55,977 nt of DNA from Clostridiaceae bacterium (GCA_012839865.1 DUMO01000028.1:1-55977); one strand, 5' to 3'. Positions 26,595-35,815 are shown, counted from the stretch's first letter. Made by a program: numbers and translations. The notes: generated by a model from the sequence alone, not told the origin.

Positions 26595-26850
26595 ACCTCC
26601 GAAAAATTTCTCTTATTATTAAAATATCTTATTTAAACTTTGTTGTCCATGGCTAATGGTCTTACAAGCTCCTATTGCATAAAGATGCAATGTATGTTTG
26701 GAGAAAAGTCAGGAAATCCGGCCTTTTGGCACTTATTGCACCCAGTAGAATTTTATTGCATCAAACACGATGATTCTGCATTATAAACATATTATTTATA
26801 TATAAATAACACCCACGGACCTGTCAGTCAAACTTTACTTTAAGGAAATA
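26595..26850. other. spacer upstream of the YhaO-like gene
   Basis: AT-rich and without a credible ORF. It carries the small palindrome ATTGCAT-aaag-ATGCAAT (26674-26691), a relative of the TTGCATAA hairpins in two other leaders, and scattered TTGCA motifs. No promoter was identified with confidence. Confidence 0.4.
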
Positions 26851-26894
26851 AAAACTGCCGCAGTCAGGGATGAAACTTTGACTGCGGCAGTTTT
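26851..26894 (-). terminator. terminator after the 794-residue repeat protein gene
   Basis: AAAACTGCCGCAGTCA pairs perfectly with TGACTGCGGCAGTTTT around a 12-nt loop. A/T runs on both sides make it usable in both directions. It separates the repeat-protein gene from yhaO-yhaN. Confidence 0.9.
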
Positions 26895-26919
26895 ATCATG
26901 TAGGAAATCTGTTTAATTT

Positions 26920-29304
26920 TTATCTACGAAATGCCCATCTGGGACCTGCTTCTTTAACATATTTTTCTGAGAATATCTCGTAAGCGCCTTCATAGTCCCC
27001 GCTGGCAAGTTTCGCATAAAGGTTGGCCATATCTGCCCACCAGGTGGTAAGATCCGTTACCATCTTGTTGAAAGCTGTCAACTCTACATCTCCGCTGGAG
27101 TACTTATCTATAAATGCCTTCATCTCAGGATCGCTGAAGTTGTTATTTGCAACCATGTCTGCAAGTTCAGCATACTTCTTGTCCTGCAGCATTTCAACCA
27201 GCTTAACCGTAAAGTTGCACCAGTCATCAGCTATTGCATTGATTTCATCAACAGAGCTCAAATCCATATCCAATATTGCTTTTCTCAGGCTTGTTTTTGT
27301 TTCATCTGCAGCATTTATAAATTTCACGGTTTCTTCCCATGTGGGTTCATAATAAGCAAGTGTATCTTTAATTACACCGGTGTCGCTTTCCCACAGTGCA
27401 GCAAGTTCCTTAAGGCCTTCGGTGTCGATAAGGTCAACCTGGTCAAGCAGGAACTGCTGTACATCCTTCGCAGCTGCAACTTGTGCCTTGAATGATTCCA
27501 CATTAGCCTTTATAGCCTCTGTATCGATTGCGGCAACTGCTGCTTCAAAGGAGGCAATTGCTTCGTTGACCTGTGCCAGGTAGTCCTGATACATCTGGTA
27601 GTATTTCTCAACCTCTGCAAGGTACTCGTCTATAGCACTCTGATCCAGGAACAATGCGAGGAATTCCTCAAGTTCCTTATTGTCAACGATCTTAGAAATA
27701 ATGGTGTCAATATCTCCTGTATTGATAGCAGCTGTAATATCGTTCAATGTATTCATGGCTGTATTGTATATGCCATAGTATTCCTCGATATCCTTTGCAA
27801 TATCGCCAACTATGTCAGAATCAACAAACAGAGCCAGGAATTCCTGTACAGCGGTATTATCCTTCAAAGTGTTTATTGCCCTTTCGATATCACCGTCGTT
27901 AACAGCAGCGCTGACTCCATCCAATGCAGCCAGAACATTATTGAACTTGGTGTAATATCCCTTGACATCATTTGCATACTGGTCAACGGTAGCTCTATCA
28001 ACAAACATTGCAATGAAGTCTTTCAGAGCAGAATCACTGACAAGTCTGTTAATAGCGGCGTCATAATCTCCATTGTTGACATCATCGCTTATTCCTTTGA
28101 AGGCTCCTAAAACATTGTTGTACATTGAGTAGTATTTGTCTATATCTGAAGCATATTTATCGATCTCTGCCCTGTCAAGGAACAGGCCAAGGAAGTTTTT
28201 AATTTCATCCTTGCGGGTCAGGCTGGTGACAGCACCATCGATATCTCCGCTTGTGAGTTTTGCGGTAATATCATTGAAGGATGTCATTGCAGCGGTATAT
28301 TTTGTAGTGTAGTCCTTAACGGTTGAAGTATATTCATCGATCTTGTCACGGCTTACGAACCAGGATGCCAGGTCTTTTAGCTTTTCATCTTCAATGATAT
28401 TGGTGACAATCTCATCAATACTGCCTTCAAACTTAATAGACATGATTGGATCCAGCCATGCCATTAATTTCTCCTGTCCTGATTCAAGGCTCTTGGAGTA
28501 TTTGCCAAGATCCTCTGCTGTTGCAAAATAGATGGCACTGTTGACCAGTTCGCCGTCATTCAGAATGGTTTTTACATATTCTCTGAATTTAGCTTCTGAA
28601 AGAGCTTCCGAAGCGGCAAGCTTGTCTAGGAATGTTGCAACTGTTCCAGACTGGTTGGCTTTAGCTTTGTTAATTTCATTCAAGATGTCGTCTCTGTAGC
28701 TTACTGCAAGATCTGCAATTTTATCCTCATAGAGCTCTATTAAAACAGTAATATTTCCTGAACCGAATTTAACATCTTTTACACCAAATACTACCGGGAT
28801 TCCCAGGTCGGCATATTTTATATTGTATGTCAACACTTCTGCGGGTATTTGGTTCTTGACAAAACCGGGTGCATTCATGTTGGCTAATTTCAAACTATCA
28901 GCCTTGATGACAAGACCGTCAGCCTGGATATCAACATTAATCCGGGCGCTTAACGGAGTGTTTAAAGCACCGTATTTTGCGTTGATATAAATTCTCCGAT
29001 CCTTGGTGTTTAAGAAGACTTGCTTGAGTTGAATATTATCAGGAAGTCCTAAATCCATTGAACCCATTAAATCCACAATCAGCGAATTTATTAAATCCTG
29101 ATCAAGGCTGACTTCCACAGTCTTGTTCGCAGCATCATAATATGTATGCTTACGGGCTATTTCGGAAACAATGTCTTCAACCTTCCTGTACTCAAAACTG
29201 CAATCATATTCTGAATTATGTATTTTTAATATGATTCCGGCAGGTATTGCTATTAGAATTACTACTACTGCAACAATAATAGCGATTAACCACTTTTTAT
29301 TCAC
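26920..29304 (-). CDS. membrane-anchored protein with about five 66-residue helical repeats
   Basis: 794 residues from GTG 29304 (GGGGGTGA upstream). A short positive N-terminus and one membrane helix (residues 5-27) place the rest outside the cell. Residues 30-215 are a beta-rich domain with features of the YpmS/DUF2140-like surface fold (tentative). Residues about 290-640 hold degenerate repeats with the pattern F-L-x-L-F-x-D-x-x-x-I-D-x-Y-x-x-D-I-x-x-Y-Y-x-x-Y-N, each followed by an N-x-G-D-I-D/Y-x-A-I block. The tail (650-794) is helical and ends with ASGDYEGAYEIF, echoing NNGDYEGAYAL in the protein at 41411-42112. It is acidic overall. I recognise no function. A surface scaffold or adhesin-like role is conceivable. 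Confidence 0.7.
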   Translation of the reverse strand: MNKKWLIAIIVAVVVILIAIPAGIILKIHNSEYDCSFEYRKVEDIVSEIARKHTYYDAANKTVEVSLDQDLINSLIVDLMGSMDLGLPDNIQLKQVFLNTKDRRIYINAKYGALNTPLSARINVDIQADGLVIKADSLKLANMNAPGFVKNQIPAEVLTYNIKYADLGIPVVFGVKDVKFGSGNITVLIELYEDKIADLAVSYRDDILNEINKAKANQSGTVATFLDKLAASEALSEAKFREYVKTILNDGELVNSAIYFATAEDLGKYSKSLESGQEKLMAWLDPIMSIKFEGSIDEIVTNIIEDEKLKDLASWFVSRDKIDEYTSTVKDYTTKYTAAMTSFNDITAKLTSGDIDGAVTSLTRKDEIKNFLGLFLDRAEIDKYASDIDKYYSMYNNVLGAFKGISDDVNNGDYDAAINRLVSDSALKDFIAMFVDRATVDQYANDVKGYYTKFNNVLAALDGVSAAVNDGDIERAINTLKDNTAVQEFLALFVDSDIVGDIAKDIEEYYGIYNTAMNTLNDITAAINTGDIDTIISKIVDNKELEEFLALFLDQSAIDEYLAEVEKYYQMYQDYLAQVNEAIASFEAAVAAIDTEAIKANVESFKAQVAAAKDVQQFLLDQVDLIDTEGLKELAALWESDTGVIKDTLAYYEPTWEETVKFINAADETKTSLRKAILDMDLSSVDEINAIADDWCNFTVKLVEMLQDKKYAELADMVANNNFSDPEMKAFIDKYSSGDVELTAFNKMVTDLTTWWADMANLYAKLASGDYEGAYEIFSEKYVKEAGPRWAFRR

Positions 29305-30196
29305 AAAAGTTCACCCCCAACATTAACTTCTTGCATAACTTGCAGTTATGCAAAATTTTAAAGTAAAACAATGCTCGTCCCATTAAAAAACCTGTAAGTC
29401 TGTTTCCCAAGCACCCTTGCCTTAAGCGGTCTAAGTGCTTTATCACTATGCTGCCGAAACTCAGGATGTATTGTTCATTATTATCCCCCCCCAATAAACA
29501 AGCATAGTACAAGCTACATTTTTCAGGAAATTGCATTGCTTTGATAATCCGCCACAAGCTGAGGGTATTTAAGATCTCAAGCCCGTAGCAAAGCCAGGCA
29601 ATTCAAATTCCATTTTGGTATTCAGCCCGATTCCGGGCCACTCCGTTAATACCTGTCACACTTCCGTCCGGGAGTGTCTTTTTCAAAGGACTTACAACTG
29701 TTATTTCCCTCTTCCCGCAACCGAAGACATTGCCAATATCAAATTTTACAGATACCGGTCATTCTTCCGTTGGGACAATATTGCGAGAAACAGGCCAAAA
29801 GGAACTTACTTTCCTTTAACCTTGATTTATATAAAAGCAGATAAAGTATTAATGCTTTTATTTATAATTTAAAGTTAACTTGTAAAGGGTGTTATACTAT
29901 TCCAGTTTATTTCTAAAGTTTACCGTCTTTCTTTATTATGCCATAAACTTTTACTTGCTTCAAGTTTAAGTATGAACTTCATTGAAATATTTTTCTACAA
30001 GTATAAAACGTGATTTTAGGTTAATTTACACAAAACTGTTCCCTGACATTGAAAAAAGGTCTCAATCATCCGGATCTTCCTGTATAAAAATGTATATGTG
30101 GGTTTTGGAATAATATTACATGAAATATTCCAAAGTCTGAATTTTTTGCGGATGCTTACTGGTTGGGCAAGAGGTGCAGGATAAATAATTCCATTA
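29305..30196. other. long non-coding stretch with several hairpins
   Basis: No supported gene was found. Visible structures: TTGCATAACT-tgc-AGTTATGCAA (29331-29353) in the leader of the repeat-protein gene; ACACTTCC-gtcc-GGGAGTGT plus CTTTTT (about 29658-29684), terminator-like on the plus strand; AAAGGAA-cttac-TTTCCTTT near 29800; and TTGGAATA / TATTCCAA around 30105. A stop-free minus-strand segment of about 50 codons ends at about 29605 and could be gene debris. It has no start or family. Confidence 0.45.
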
Positions 30197-30225
30197 TTGA
30201 AATAATCGCTATCCACCGATATAAT
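30197..30225 (+). promoter_or_regulatory. SigA-type promoter of the isomerase remnant
   Basis: TTGAAA (30197-30202), 17-bp spacer, perfect TATAAT (30220-30225), about 46 nt before the ATG at 30272. Confidence 0.65.
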
Positions 30226-30271
30226 TATACTATAAAGCAATACAAATAAGTTTTCACAAGGAGTTGTTCCA

Positions 30272-30607
30272 ATGGAAACAGTCGTTAGTTCCTACAGCTT
30301 TAACAATGCTGTCAACAGCGGCCGGATGTATTTTGGGAATATATATGCATTCCTTGTGCTTGCCAACCATTTTCATAAAAAATCAGGAATGATGCCTGAC
30401 CCGGGAGATGCCCGGAAAGGCAGCTATAACCGCAGTTCTGTTATAGGCCACGGAGATGTGTCCATCATGCAGTGTTTGACAATAATGAAAGAAACCAGGC
30501 ACGATGATGTGTTGTCAATTGAGTTGGAAGGCCTGGAAGACCCTATAAGAGGTATTGAATCCGGTCACAAAAACTTAAAATGTTTTGTGAAAGAAATATA
30601 CGGCTAG
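30272..30607 (+). pseudogene. internally deleted sugar phosphate isomerase/epimerase remnant
   Basis: 111 codons, with AAGGAG and an ATG. The first 18 residues (METVVSSYSFNNAVNSGRM) look like the start of the xylose-isomerase-like TIM-barrel epimerases. The rest jumps to their C-terminus: FHKKSGMMPDPG, then IGHGDVSIMQCL and LSIELEGLEDPIRGIESG, normally found near residues 200-280. About 170 residues, including most metal ligands, are missing, and the C-terminal block is degraded (expected W-F and R-G-G lost). Promoter, RBS and terminator are intact. The frame is open, so a short product may be made but should not be an enzyme. Confidence 0.65.
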
Positions 30608-30628
30608 ACGGATCTATTTCGTCTGGCC
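30602..30628 (+). terminator. terminator after the isomerase remnant
   Basis: GGCTAGACG / CGTCTGGCC hairpin with a 9-nt loop, followed by ATTTATTTTATTTTTT. The stem starts inside the last codon. Confidence 0.75.
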
Positions 30629-30755
30629 ATTTATTTTATTTTTTAAGTGGAGTGTGGGTTAATATGGAAAAAAAAGATTGTAATATGATTTTAAATGATT
30701 GAATAGTATGTACTGTGTTGCATTACAACTACTTTAGTGAAAGGGGAAGTAATGT

Positions 30756-31109
30756 ATGGGCATATCTGTCAGCAAGGTTGAAAAATGGGCAAAAAAGAAG
30801 AAAACAGCCAAACTTGTAAAGTTTGCAGAATCAGATGATAAAGACATCCGCGTTGCCATTGCAAAAGGGCTGGGTACCATTGAGACAGAGGACTCTGCTA
30901 ACGGACTTGTAAACATGCTTCGGGACCCTGATCCGGATGTCCGCATCGCTGCAGCAGAATCCCTTGGTACGGTTGGAAATAGCAGATCCATAGAATTTGT
31001 CAGGTATATTGTTAATAATGACACTGATGAGAATGTACGTAAAGCAGCAGGGGAAGCTTTAAACAGGCTGAAAGAAAAAATCAATAAAGAGTTGTTGGCT
31101 AAAAAATAA
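30756..31109 (+). CDS. HEAT-repeat (PBS-lyase-like) protein
   Basis: 117 residues. After a lysine-rich start (KVEKWAKKKKTAKLVKF) there are three HEAT units, each with the pattern D-x-D-x-x-V-R-x-A-x-A-x-x-L-G: DDKDIRVAIAKGLGTIE, DPDPDVRIAAAESLGTVG and NDTDENVRKAAGEALNRL. Such alpha-solenoids bind other proteins. The catalytic role of phycocyanobilin lyases is not implied. RBS AAGGGGAAG lies before the ATG. Partner unknown. It may be a cytoplasmic adaptor. Confidence 0.8.
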   Translation: MGISVSKVEKWAKKKKTAKLVKFAESDDKDIRVAIAKGLGTIETEDSANGLVNMLRDPDPDVRIAAAESLGTVGNSRSIEFVRYIVNNDTDENVRKAAGEALNRLKEKINKELLAKK

Positions 31110-31144
31110 TTATTACGCCATTATCCACATTCCACGACCTATTT

Positions 31145-31173
31145 TTTACAATCCACATGTTTTATGTTATAAT
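31145..31173 (+). promoter_or_regulatory. SigA-type promoter of trkAH
   Basis: TTTACA (31145-31150), 17-bp spacer, perfect TATAAT (31168-31173). The leader to the trkA ATG is about 150 nt long and contains the inverted repeat TTAACCGTC / GACGGTTAA (about 31229-31290), which could fold in the mRNA or bind a regulator. Confidence 0.7.
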
Positions 31174-31328
31174 ATCTACTAATTCAAATTTTTCCGGCAA
31201 ACACAGTCAGACAGAATATGTAATAACTTTGAAAGTTTAACCGTCATATATTTTAAAAAATAATAACATGATAAATTTAGGACGGTTAATCATGTGAACA
31301 TAAATACTTGAAGGGGAATGCGTAAAAA

Positions 31329-32666
31329 ATGAAAATAATGATTGTAGGGGCAGGCAAGCTTGGATACAAGCTGGCCAATTCTTTATCTTCGGGTAATACG
31401 GATATTACGGTTATTGATACCAGTGCTGATGTTCTTAATGACATCAGCGAGCAGCTGGATGTCATGGTTATTCAGGCAAGCGGTACACAGATTTCCACGC
31501 TTAAGGAATTGAACATACATACATATGATTTCATCATTGCAGTTACAGACAATGATGAAACCAATATTGTAATCAGCAATCTCGCTAAAAAGCTTGGTTG
31601 CAAAAAAGCAATTGCCCGGGTTCGAAATCCTGAATATAATGAGCATTTAAACTTTCTGAAAGCAAGCATGGACATAGACCATGTCATAAACCCGGACCTT
31701 GCAACTGCGAATGAATTTGAAAGGTACTTGTTCAAAAGCAATACTTTCTATTCCGGGGATTTTGCCAATGGGAAAGTTACGATGGTGGATCTCAATGTTG
31801 CAAATCTACCTGGGTTTGCAGGTAAAAAATTAATGGAGCTTGATATCATAAAAAGAGGTCTTCTTATTGTTGCAATTTCCAGGAACGGCGAAATAATAAT
31901 TCCTAACGGTTCAACAAAGATTTTAGATAATGATACTTTATACATAATAGGCAAGTCCGAAAATATAAACAGCCTGTCCGCAAAATCCAACTCATTGCTG
32001 CCTACCAGGTACATAAAAAAGGTTATGATTTTAGGCGGCGGAAAAATTGGCTACTACTTAACGAAAAAATTAACCGGTCTTGGGGTTGCGGTAAAAATTA
32101 TTGAAATAGACATGAGGAGGTGCGAATACCTTTCGGAAAATCTGCCCGAAGCCCTTGTTATCCATGGAGACGGAAGCAACATGGGTCTTCTTGAGGAAGA
32201 AGATATTTCAAAGATGGATGCATTTATAGGCGCAACAGGTTTTGACGAAGAGAACCTTCTTATGACTCTTTTAGCCAAGCAGGCAGGTGTAAAAAAAGTC
32301 ATTGCAAAGGTAAGCAAGCCAAACTATGTGAAATTGATTGAAAAGCTGGGTGTCGACATAGCATTAAGCCCCATAGACATCACTGTAAGCGAGGTTCTGA
32401 AACATATCCGGGGAGAAAACACGGTATCCGTCTCGCTTCTTTTGGGTGGACAGGCTGAAATTACAGAGGTAATTGCCGAGAAAAAAATGTCCATCGTCGG
32501 CAAGCCACTATACCAGGCCAATATTCCAAAGGGAATAATTGTTGCAACAGTGGTGCATGAGGGGCAGGTCATAATACCCAACGGCAAGACGGTTATACAT
32601 GAAAATGACAGGATGATTATATTCAGCCTCTCTTCACAGTTTACACCGGAAATTCTTTTCAAGTAA
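31329..32666 (+). CDS. trkA: Trk potassium uptake regulator TrkA
   Basis: 445 residues with two full RCK modules. The N-terminal Rossmann loop is MIVGAGKLGYKLANSL (residues 4-19) and the second VMILGGGKIGYYLTKKL (about 229). Each is followed by a TrkA-C domain (about 140-215 and 370-440). As a cytosolic ring on TrkH it gates K+ entry in response to NAD(H)/ATP, and in Firmicutes related RCK-C domains can bind c-di-AMP. It lies 15 nt upstream of trkH in an operon. The AAGGGG RBS is good. Confidence 0.94.
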   Translation: MKIMIVGAGKLGYKLANSLSSGNTDITVIDTSADVLNDISEQLDVMVIQASGTQISTLKELNIHTYDFIIAVTDNDETNIVISNLAKKLGCKKAIARVRNPEYNEHLNFLKASMDIDHVINPDLATANEFERYLFKSNTFYSGDFANGKVTMVDLNVANLPGFAGKKLMELDIIKRGLLIVAISRNGEIIIPNGSTKILDNDTLYIIGKSENINSLSAKSNSLLPTRYIKKVMILGGGKIGYYLTKKLTGLGVAVKIIEIDMRRCEYLSENLPEALVIHGDGSNMGLLEEEDISKMDAFIGATGFDEENLLMTLLAKQAGVKKVIAKVSKPNYVKLIEKLGVDIALSPIDITVSEVLKHIRGENTVSVSLLLGGQAEITEVIAEKKMSIVGKPLYQANIPKGIIVATVVHEGQVIIPNGKTVIHENDRMIIFSLSSQFTPEILFK

Positions 32667-32681
32667 AAGAGGGTGGATTTT

Positions 32682-34130
32682 ATGAATTATGGAATTGTAT
32701 TGAAACTAACCGGGAAGCTGCTATTGCTTGAAGCATTGGTCATGGTGCTCCCCCTTGGAATTTCGCTTGTTTACGGGCAAAAAGATGCCGTTGCCTTTAT
32801 TATCAGCATAGCGTGTACTGCACTGTTTGGTTTTATTTTGTCAAGGTTTTCAAATAAAAAAACTCAGATTAAAATACGGGACAGTCTTGCAATAGTGTCT
32901 TTGGTGTGGATTCTTTACTCATTGTTCGGTTCCCTGCCTTTTCTTTTTTCAGGCAGCATCAATTCTTTAGTCGATGCTTTTTTTGAAACGGTATCCGGAT
33001 TTACTACAACAGGCTCAACCATATTGACAGATATCGAATCCCTCCCGAAGGGCATTCTTTTTTGGAGGTCCCTTACAATATGGCTTGGGGGAATGGGTAT
33101 ATTGGTATTCACTGTGGCAGTTTTCCCTGCCCTGGGCATGGGCGGATATCAGATTTTCAAGGCTGAAAGCCCTGGTCCCACCACTGAAAAAATTGCTCCC
33201 AAAATCCAGGATACAGCAAGAATTCTTTACACAACATACTTTGGAATCACGCTTCTTGAAATAATACTGCTGCTTTTAGGCGGTATGAATCTATTTGACG
33301 CATTAATTCATTCCTTCGGAACAGTAGGAACAGGAGGCTACTCAAACAGGAATCTCAGCATAGGCGCTTACAACAGCACATATATCAACCTGGTAATAGC
33401 AGTTTTCATGGTTTTATCAGGAATAAATTTTTCACTATATTACAGCCTGTTCAAGGGCAGGTGGAAAGATATACTGCAAAACAGTGAATTGCGTCTTTAC
33501 CTGGGAATAATAGCTGTCAGTGTGATTTTGATTGCAGTTGACATAAATCAACATGTTTTCAGGAATATTTTCAAATCCCTGGAGCAATCATTCTTCCAGG
33601 TTGGCTCAATAATATCGACAACAGGTTATTCAACTGTTGATTTTGACAAATGGAGTACCTTCAGCAAAGGCATACTTTTTACATTAATGTTTGTCGGTGG
33701 ATGCGCAGGTTCCACCAGCGGTTCCATTAAAAACATCCGTATCCTGGTTATATTTAAAATGATAGGCCGTGAATTTAAAAAGACAATACATCCAAAAGCT
33801 GTAGTTCCGATAAAGGTTGGAACAAGGACGTTGCCGCAGGATACGGTAGCATCCATTTCAAGCTTTGTCATGCTATTCATAATTATTTTCGTCATTGGTA
33901 CATTGCTTGTTTCACTGGAAGGAGTTGATCTTGTAACTGCTGCCACTGCTACGGCTGCCACCCTGGGAAATATAGGTCCCGGCCTTGGCATGGTGGGACC
34001 CTCATGCAACTTTGCTTTTTTCAGTTCCGGAACAAAACTGATCCTCTCCGCCCTGATGCTTCTCGGAAGACTTGAACTGTTTACCCTGATTCTTTTATTC
34101 TCCAGAAGGACATGGACAGATGAGGTATAA
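32682..34130 (+). CDS. trkH: Trk-type potassium channel subunit TrkH
   Basis: 482 residues from ATG 32682 (GAGGGTGG upstream; the GTG at 32673 lies in the RBS). An integral membrane protein with the fourfold MPM pore pattern. Selectivity loops are seen at F-T-T-T-G-S-T-I, S-F-G-T-V-G-T-G-G-Y-S, S-T-T-G-Y-S-T and A-A-T-L-G-N-I-G-P-G-L-G. The late G-G-C-A-G-S-T-S-G-S-I-K-N-I-R is also typical. It carries K+ inward together with TrkA. No clear terminator follows. The 154-bp spacer to the convergent lipoprotein gene has only ATCAAC-tgtt-GTTGAT. Confidence 0.94.
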   Translation: MNYGIVLKLTGKLLLLEALVMVLPLGISLVYGQKDAVAFIISIACTALFGFILSRFSNKKTQIKIRDSLAIVSLVWILYSLFGSLPFLFSGSINSLVDAFFETVSGFTTTGSTILTDIESLPKGILFWRSLTIWLGGMGILVFTVAVFPALGMGGYQIFKAESPGPTTEKIAPKIQDTARILYTTYFGITLLEIILLLLGGMNLFDALIHSFGTVGTGGYSNRNLSIGAYNSTYINLVIAVFMVLSGINFSLYYSLFKGRWKDILQNSELRLYLGIIAVSVILIAVDINQHVFRNIFKSLEQSFFQVGSIISTTGYSTVDFDKWSTFSKGILFTLMFVGGCAGSTSGSIKNIRILVIFKMIGREFKKTIHPKAVVPIKVGTRTLPQDTVASISSFVMLFIIIFVIGTLLVSLEGVDLVTAATATAATLGNIGPGLGMVGPSCNFAFFSSGTKLILSALMLLGRLELFTLILLFSRRTWTDEV

Positions 34131-34284
34131 AGCAAAGTTTGATATAGTTATGACATCAACTGTTGTTGATTCATATGCAATCTGTTCTGATATATCTGTT
34201 TGTTCTGCATACTTTTCATTTCTCAGATACCTGGCAATGTAGAAGCTGATTATTTATGAAATAATACTTCTGAACTCAATACTA

Positions 34285-35325
34285 TTATTCATTTATAACC
34301 AGGCTTTTCATTGCCTGTAATACCGAGTCCCTGTTTTCCTCCACCTTGCTGTAAAGAGTCCAGCCGGAAACATGTGCGAAACTTTTCTCCGATTCTACGG
34401 CACAAATCCAGTATGCAATTTCAACCTTGCTGGCGGTGCCTTTGATTCCTGCTAAAATTGCTTTTTTGCCATTTACCTCTGTGTCCATGGGTTCGCTGAC
34501 CACATAGCTTTCCATTGTTTTCAGCACATTCCCGACAACAAGGTTGTAATAATCCAAAAGGGTAATATTATCATCCAACTGCTCTTTTTCGTGATATACA
34601 GCAATGACGTACTTGTCCTCACTCCTTGAAGTAACCGCTATATCCGCATCTTTGCCGAGTTCTTCATCTTTGCTGTTCCAGTGCTTTGGTACGGTAAGTT
34701 CCATTTTCCCGTCTTCACTTTTAACAGCCATCACACCCGATTCTTTGGGTTTGGCTCCGGTTTCAGCTGTTGATGACGCTTTAACTTTCTTCCTGAAGCT
34801 TTTCACAATATCAAGTATCTCTTCCTTGCTCTGGTCATATCTGGACTCTAAAGTCCAGCCTGTAACCTGTGTAAAACTGTCCCCGGAATCAACTGCAAGA
34901 AGCCAGTAGACAACTCTGGAATCACCTGTTGAACCCTTTATTTCTGTTAAAATTGACTTTTTCCCGTCAACAATGATTTCTGTTGGTTCTGAAACCTTGC
35001 AATCATAAAGCTCATTATTGAAATTTTCGATTAATATTTCATAATAGTCCTCTAACTTTATTGACTCTACAAATGCCTTCTTGCTTTCATCAATTACAAA
35101 TACATGACTCTCATCGTTTTGGGATGACACTTCAAGCCGGGCTTCCGGATTCAATTTAATTTTGCTTTTTTCCCAGTTGCCCGGTAGCTTAAGGCTTAGT
35201 CTTCCATCCTCACTTTCCACGGTTTTTTCAGTTGCATCAAAAAAGCTGCCGGTTTCCTGCGAACATCCGCATAATGCCAGCAAAACACACAACACCAATA
35301 TTATTTTGAAAATATTTGATTTCAT
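34285..35325 (-). CDS. lipoprotein with two tandem copies of an alpha/beta domain
   Basis: 346 residues. A lipobox is visible in L-A-L-C-G-C-S (cysteine about 21), so the protein is lipid-anchored outside the membrane. Residues about 35-175 and 200-345 are duplicates: each begins S-E-D-G-(R/K)-L-S/E-L and L-P/V-P-x-x-W, continues with L-x-D-Y-Y-x-x-x-x-x-N, V-S-E-P-x-x-x-x-V-(D/N)-G-K-K-(S/A)-I-L, and ends W-(L/I)-(L/C)-A-V-(D/E)-S-x-x-S-F-x-(Q/H)-V-(T/S)-G-W-T-L. The fold resembles the PsbP/DcrB/LpqN superfamily. Ligand unknown. It lies 19 nt after ispF and is probably the last gene of that operon. Confidence 0.75.
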   Translation of the reverse strand: MKSNIFKIILVLCVLLALCGCSQETGSFFDATEKTVESEDGRLSLKLPGNWEKSKIKLNPEARLEVSSQNDESHVFVIDESKKAFVESIKLEDYYEILIENFNNELYDCKVSEPTEIIVDGKKSILTEIKGSTGDSRVVYWLLAVDSGDSFTQVTGWTLESRYDQSKEEILDIVKSFRKKVKASSTAETGAKPKESGVMAVKSEDGKMELTVPKHWNSKDEELGKDADIAVTSRSEDKYVIAVYHEKEQLDDNITLLDYYNLVVGNVLKTMESYVVSEPMDTEVNGKKAILAGIKGTASKVEIAYWICAVESEKSFAHVSGWTLYSKVEENRDSVLQAMKSLVINE

Positions 35326-35344
35326 TCTGATTTCTTTTACCTCC

Positions 35345-35815
35345 CTACACCACGGTTATACAACAAAATGCCTGAATTCCCTCGCCCCGTCCAAATCCGG
35401 TCAATCCTTCTCCTGTAGTAGCTGTAATACCTATGCAGTCAGGCGGAATATCCAGCAGTTTAGAAAGACTTTCGCGAATTTGCGGAATTTTCGGGCTAAT
35501 TTTGGGTTCCAGACATTCTATCGAAACCGAAAGGTGCACTATCTTATTTTCTCCCAGGTACTTCATTGCTTCCCGGACATATTCACTGCTATCGGTTATG
35601 CCCTGCAGCCGGCACATTCTGTCGGCAATTTCCCCCAGAATATTTACGCAGGTTACTCCCGAAATCGCATTTGTTATTGCATGTAAAATTACATCGGCAT
35701 CACTGTTTCCTTCAAGACCCGGATAACCTTCAAAAACAACTCCTCCCAAAACCAGTTTTTTGGCTGAGCTGTTTAAGTCAAACCTGTGGCTGTCCTGTCC
35801 AATCCCCACTTTCAT
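35345..35815 (-). CDS. ispF: 2-C-methyl-D-erythritol 2,4-cyclodiphosphate synthase
   Basis: 156 residues, the normal size. It cyclises CDP-methylerythritol 2-phosphate, releasing CMP, in the MEP isoprenoid pathway. Metal ligands are in G-I-G-Q-D-S-H-R-F (D8, H10) and the H of S-D-A-D-V-I-L-H-A-I. T-A-T-T-G-E-G-L-T-G-F-G-R-G-E-G-I is the C-terminal signature. RBS GAGGT. It is 37 nt downstream of ispD, so the two consecutive-pathway genes form an operon. Confidence 0.96.
   Translation of the reverse strand: MKVGIGQDSHRFDLNSSAKKLVLGGVVFEGYPGLEGNSDADVILHAITNAISGVTCVNILGEIADRMCRLQGITDSSEYVREAMKYLGENKIVHLSVSIECLEPKISPKIPQIRESLSKLLDIPPDCIGITATTGEGLTGFGRGEGIQAFCCITVV

Noticed and set aside
29297-29557. 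86-codon minus-strand ORF upstream of the 794-residue protein
   Set aside because: It overlaps the better-supported GTG start in another frame, and its composition resembles translated non-coding sequence.
29605-29760. Stop-free minus-strand stretch with protein-like codons (KTLPDGSVTGINGVARNR)
   Set aside because: Only about 50 codons without start, RBS or recognised family. Noted as possible debris but not called a gene.
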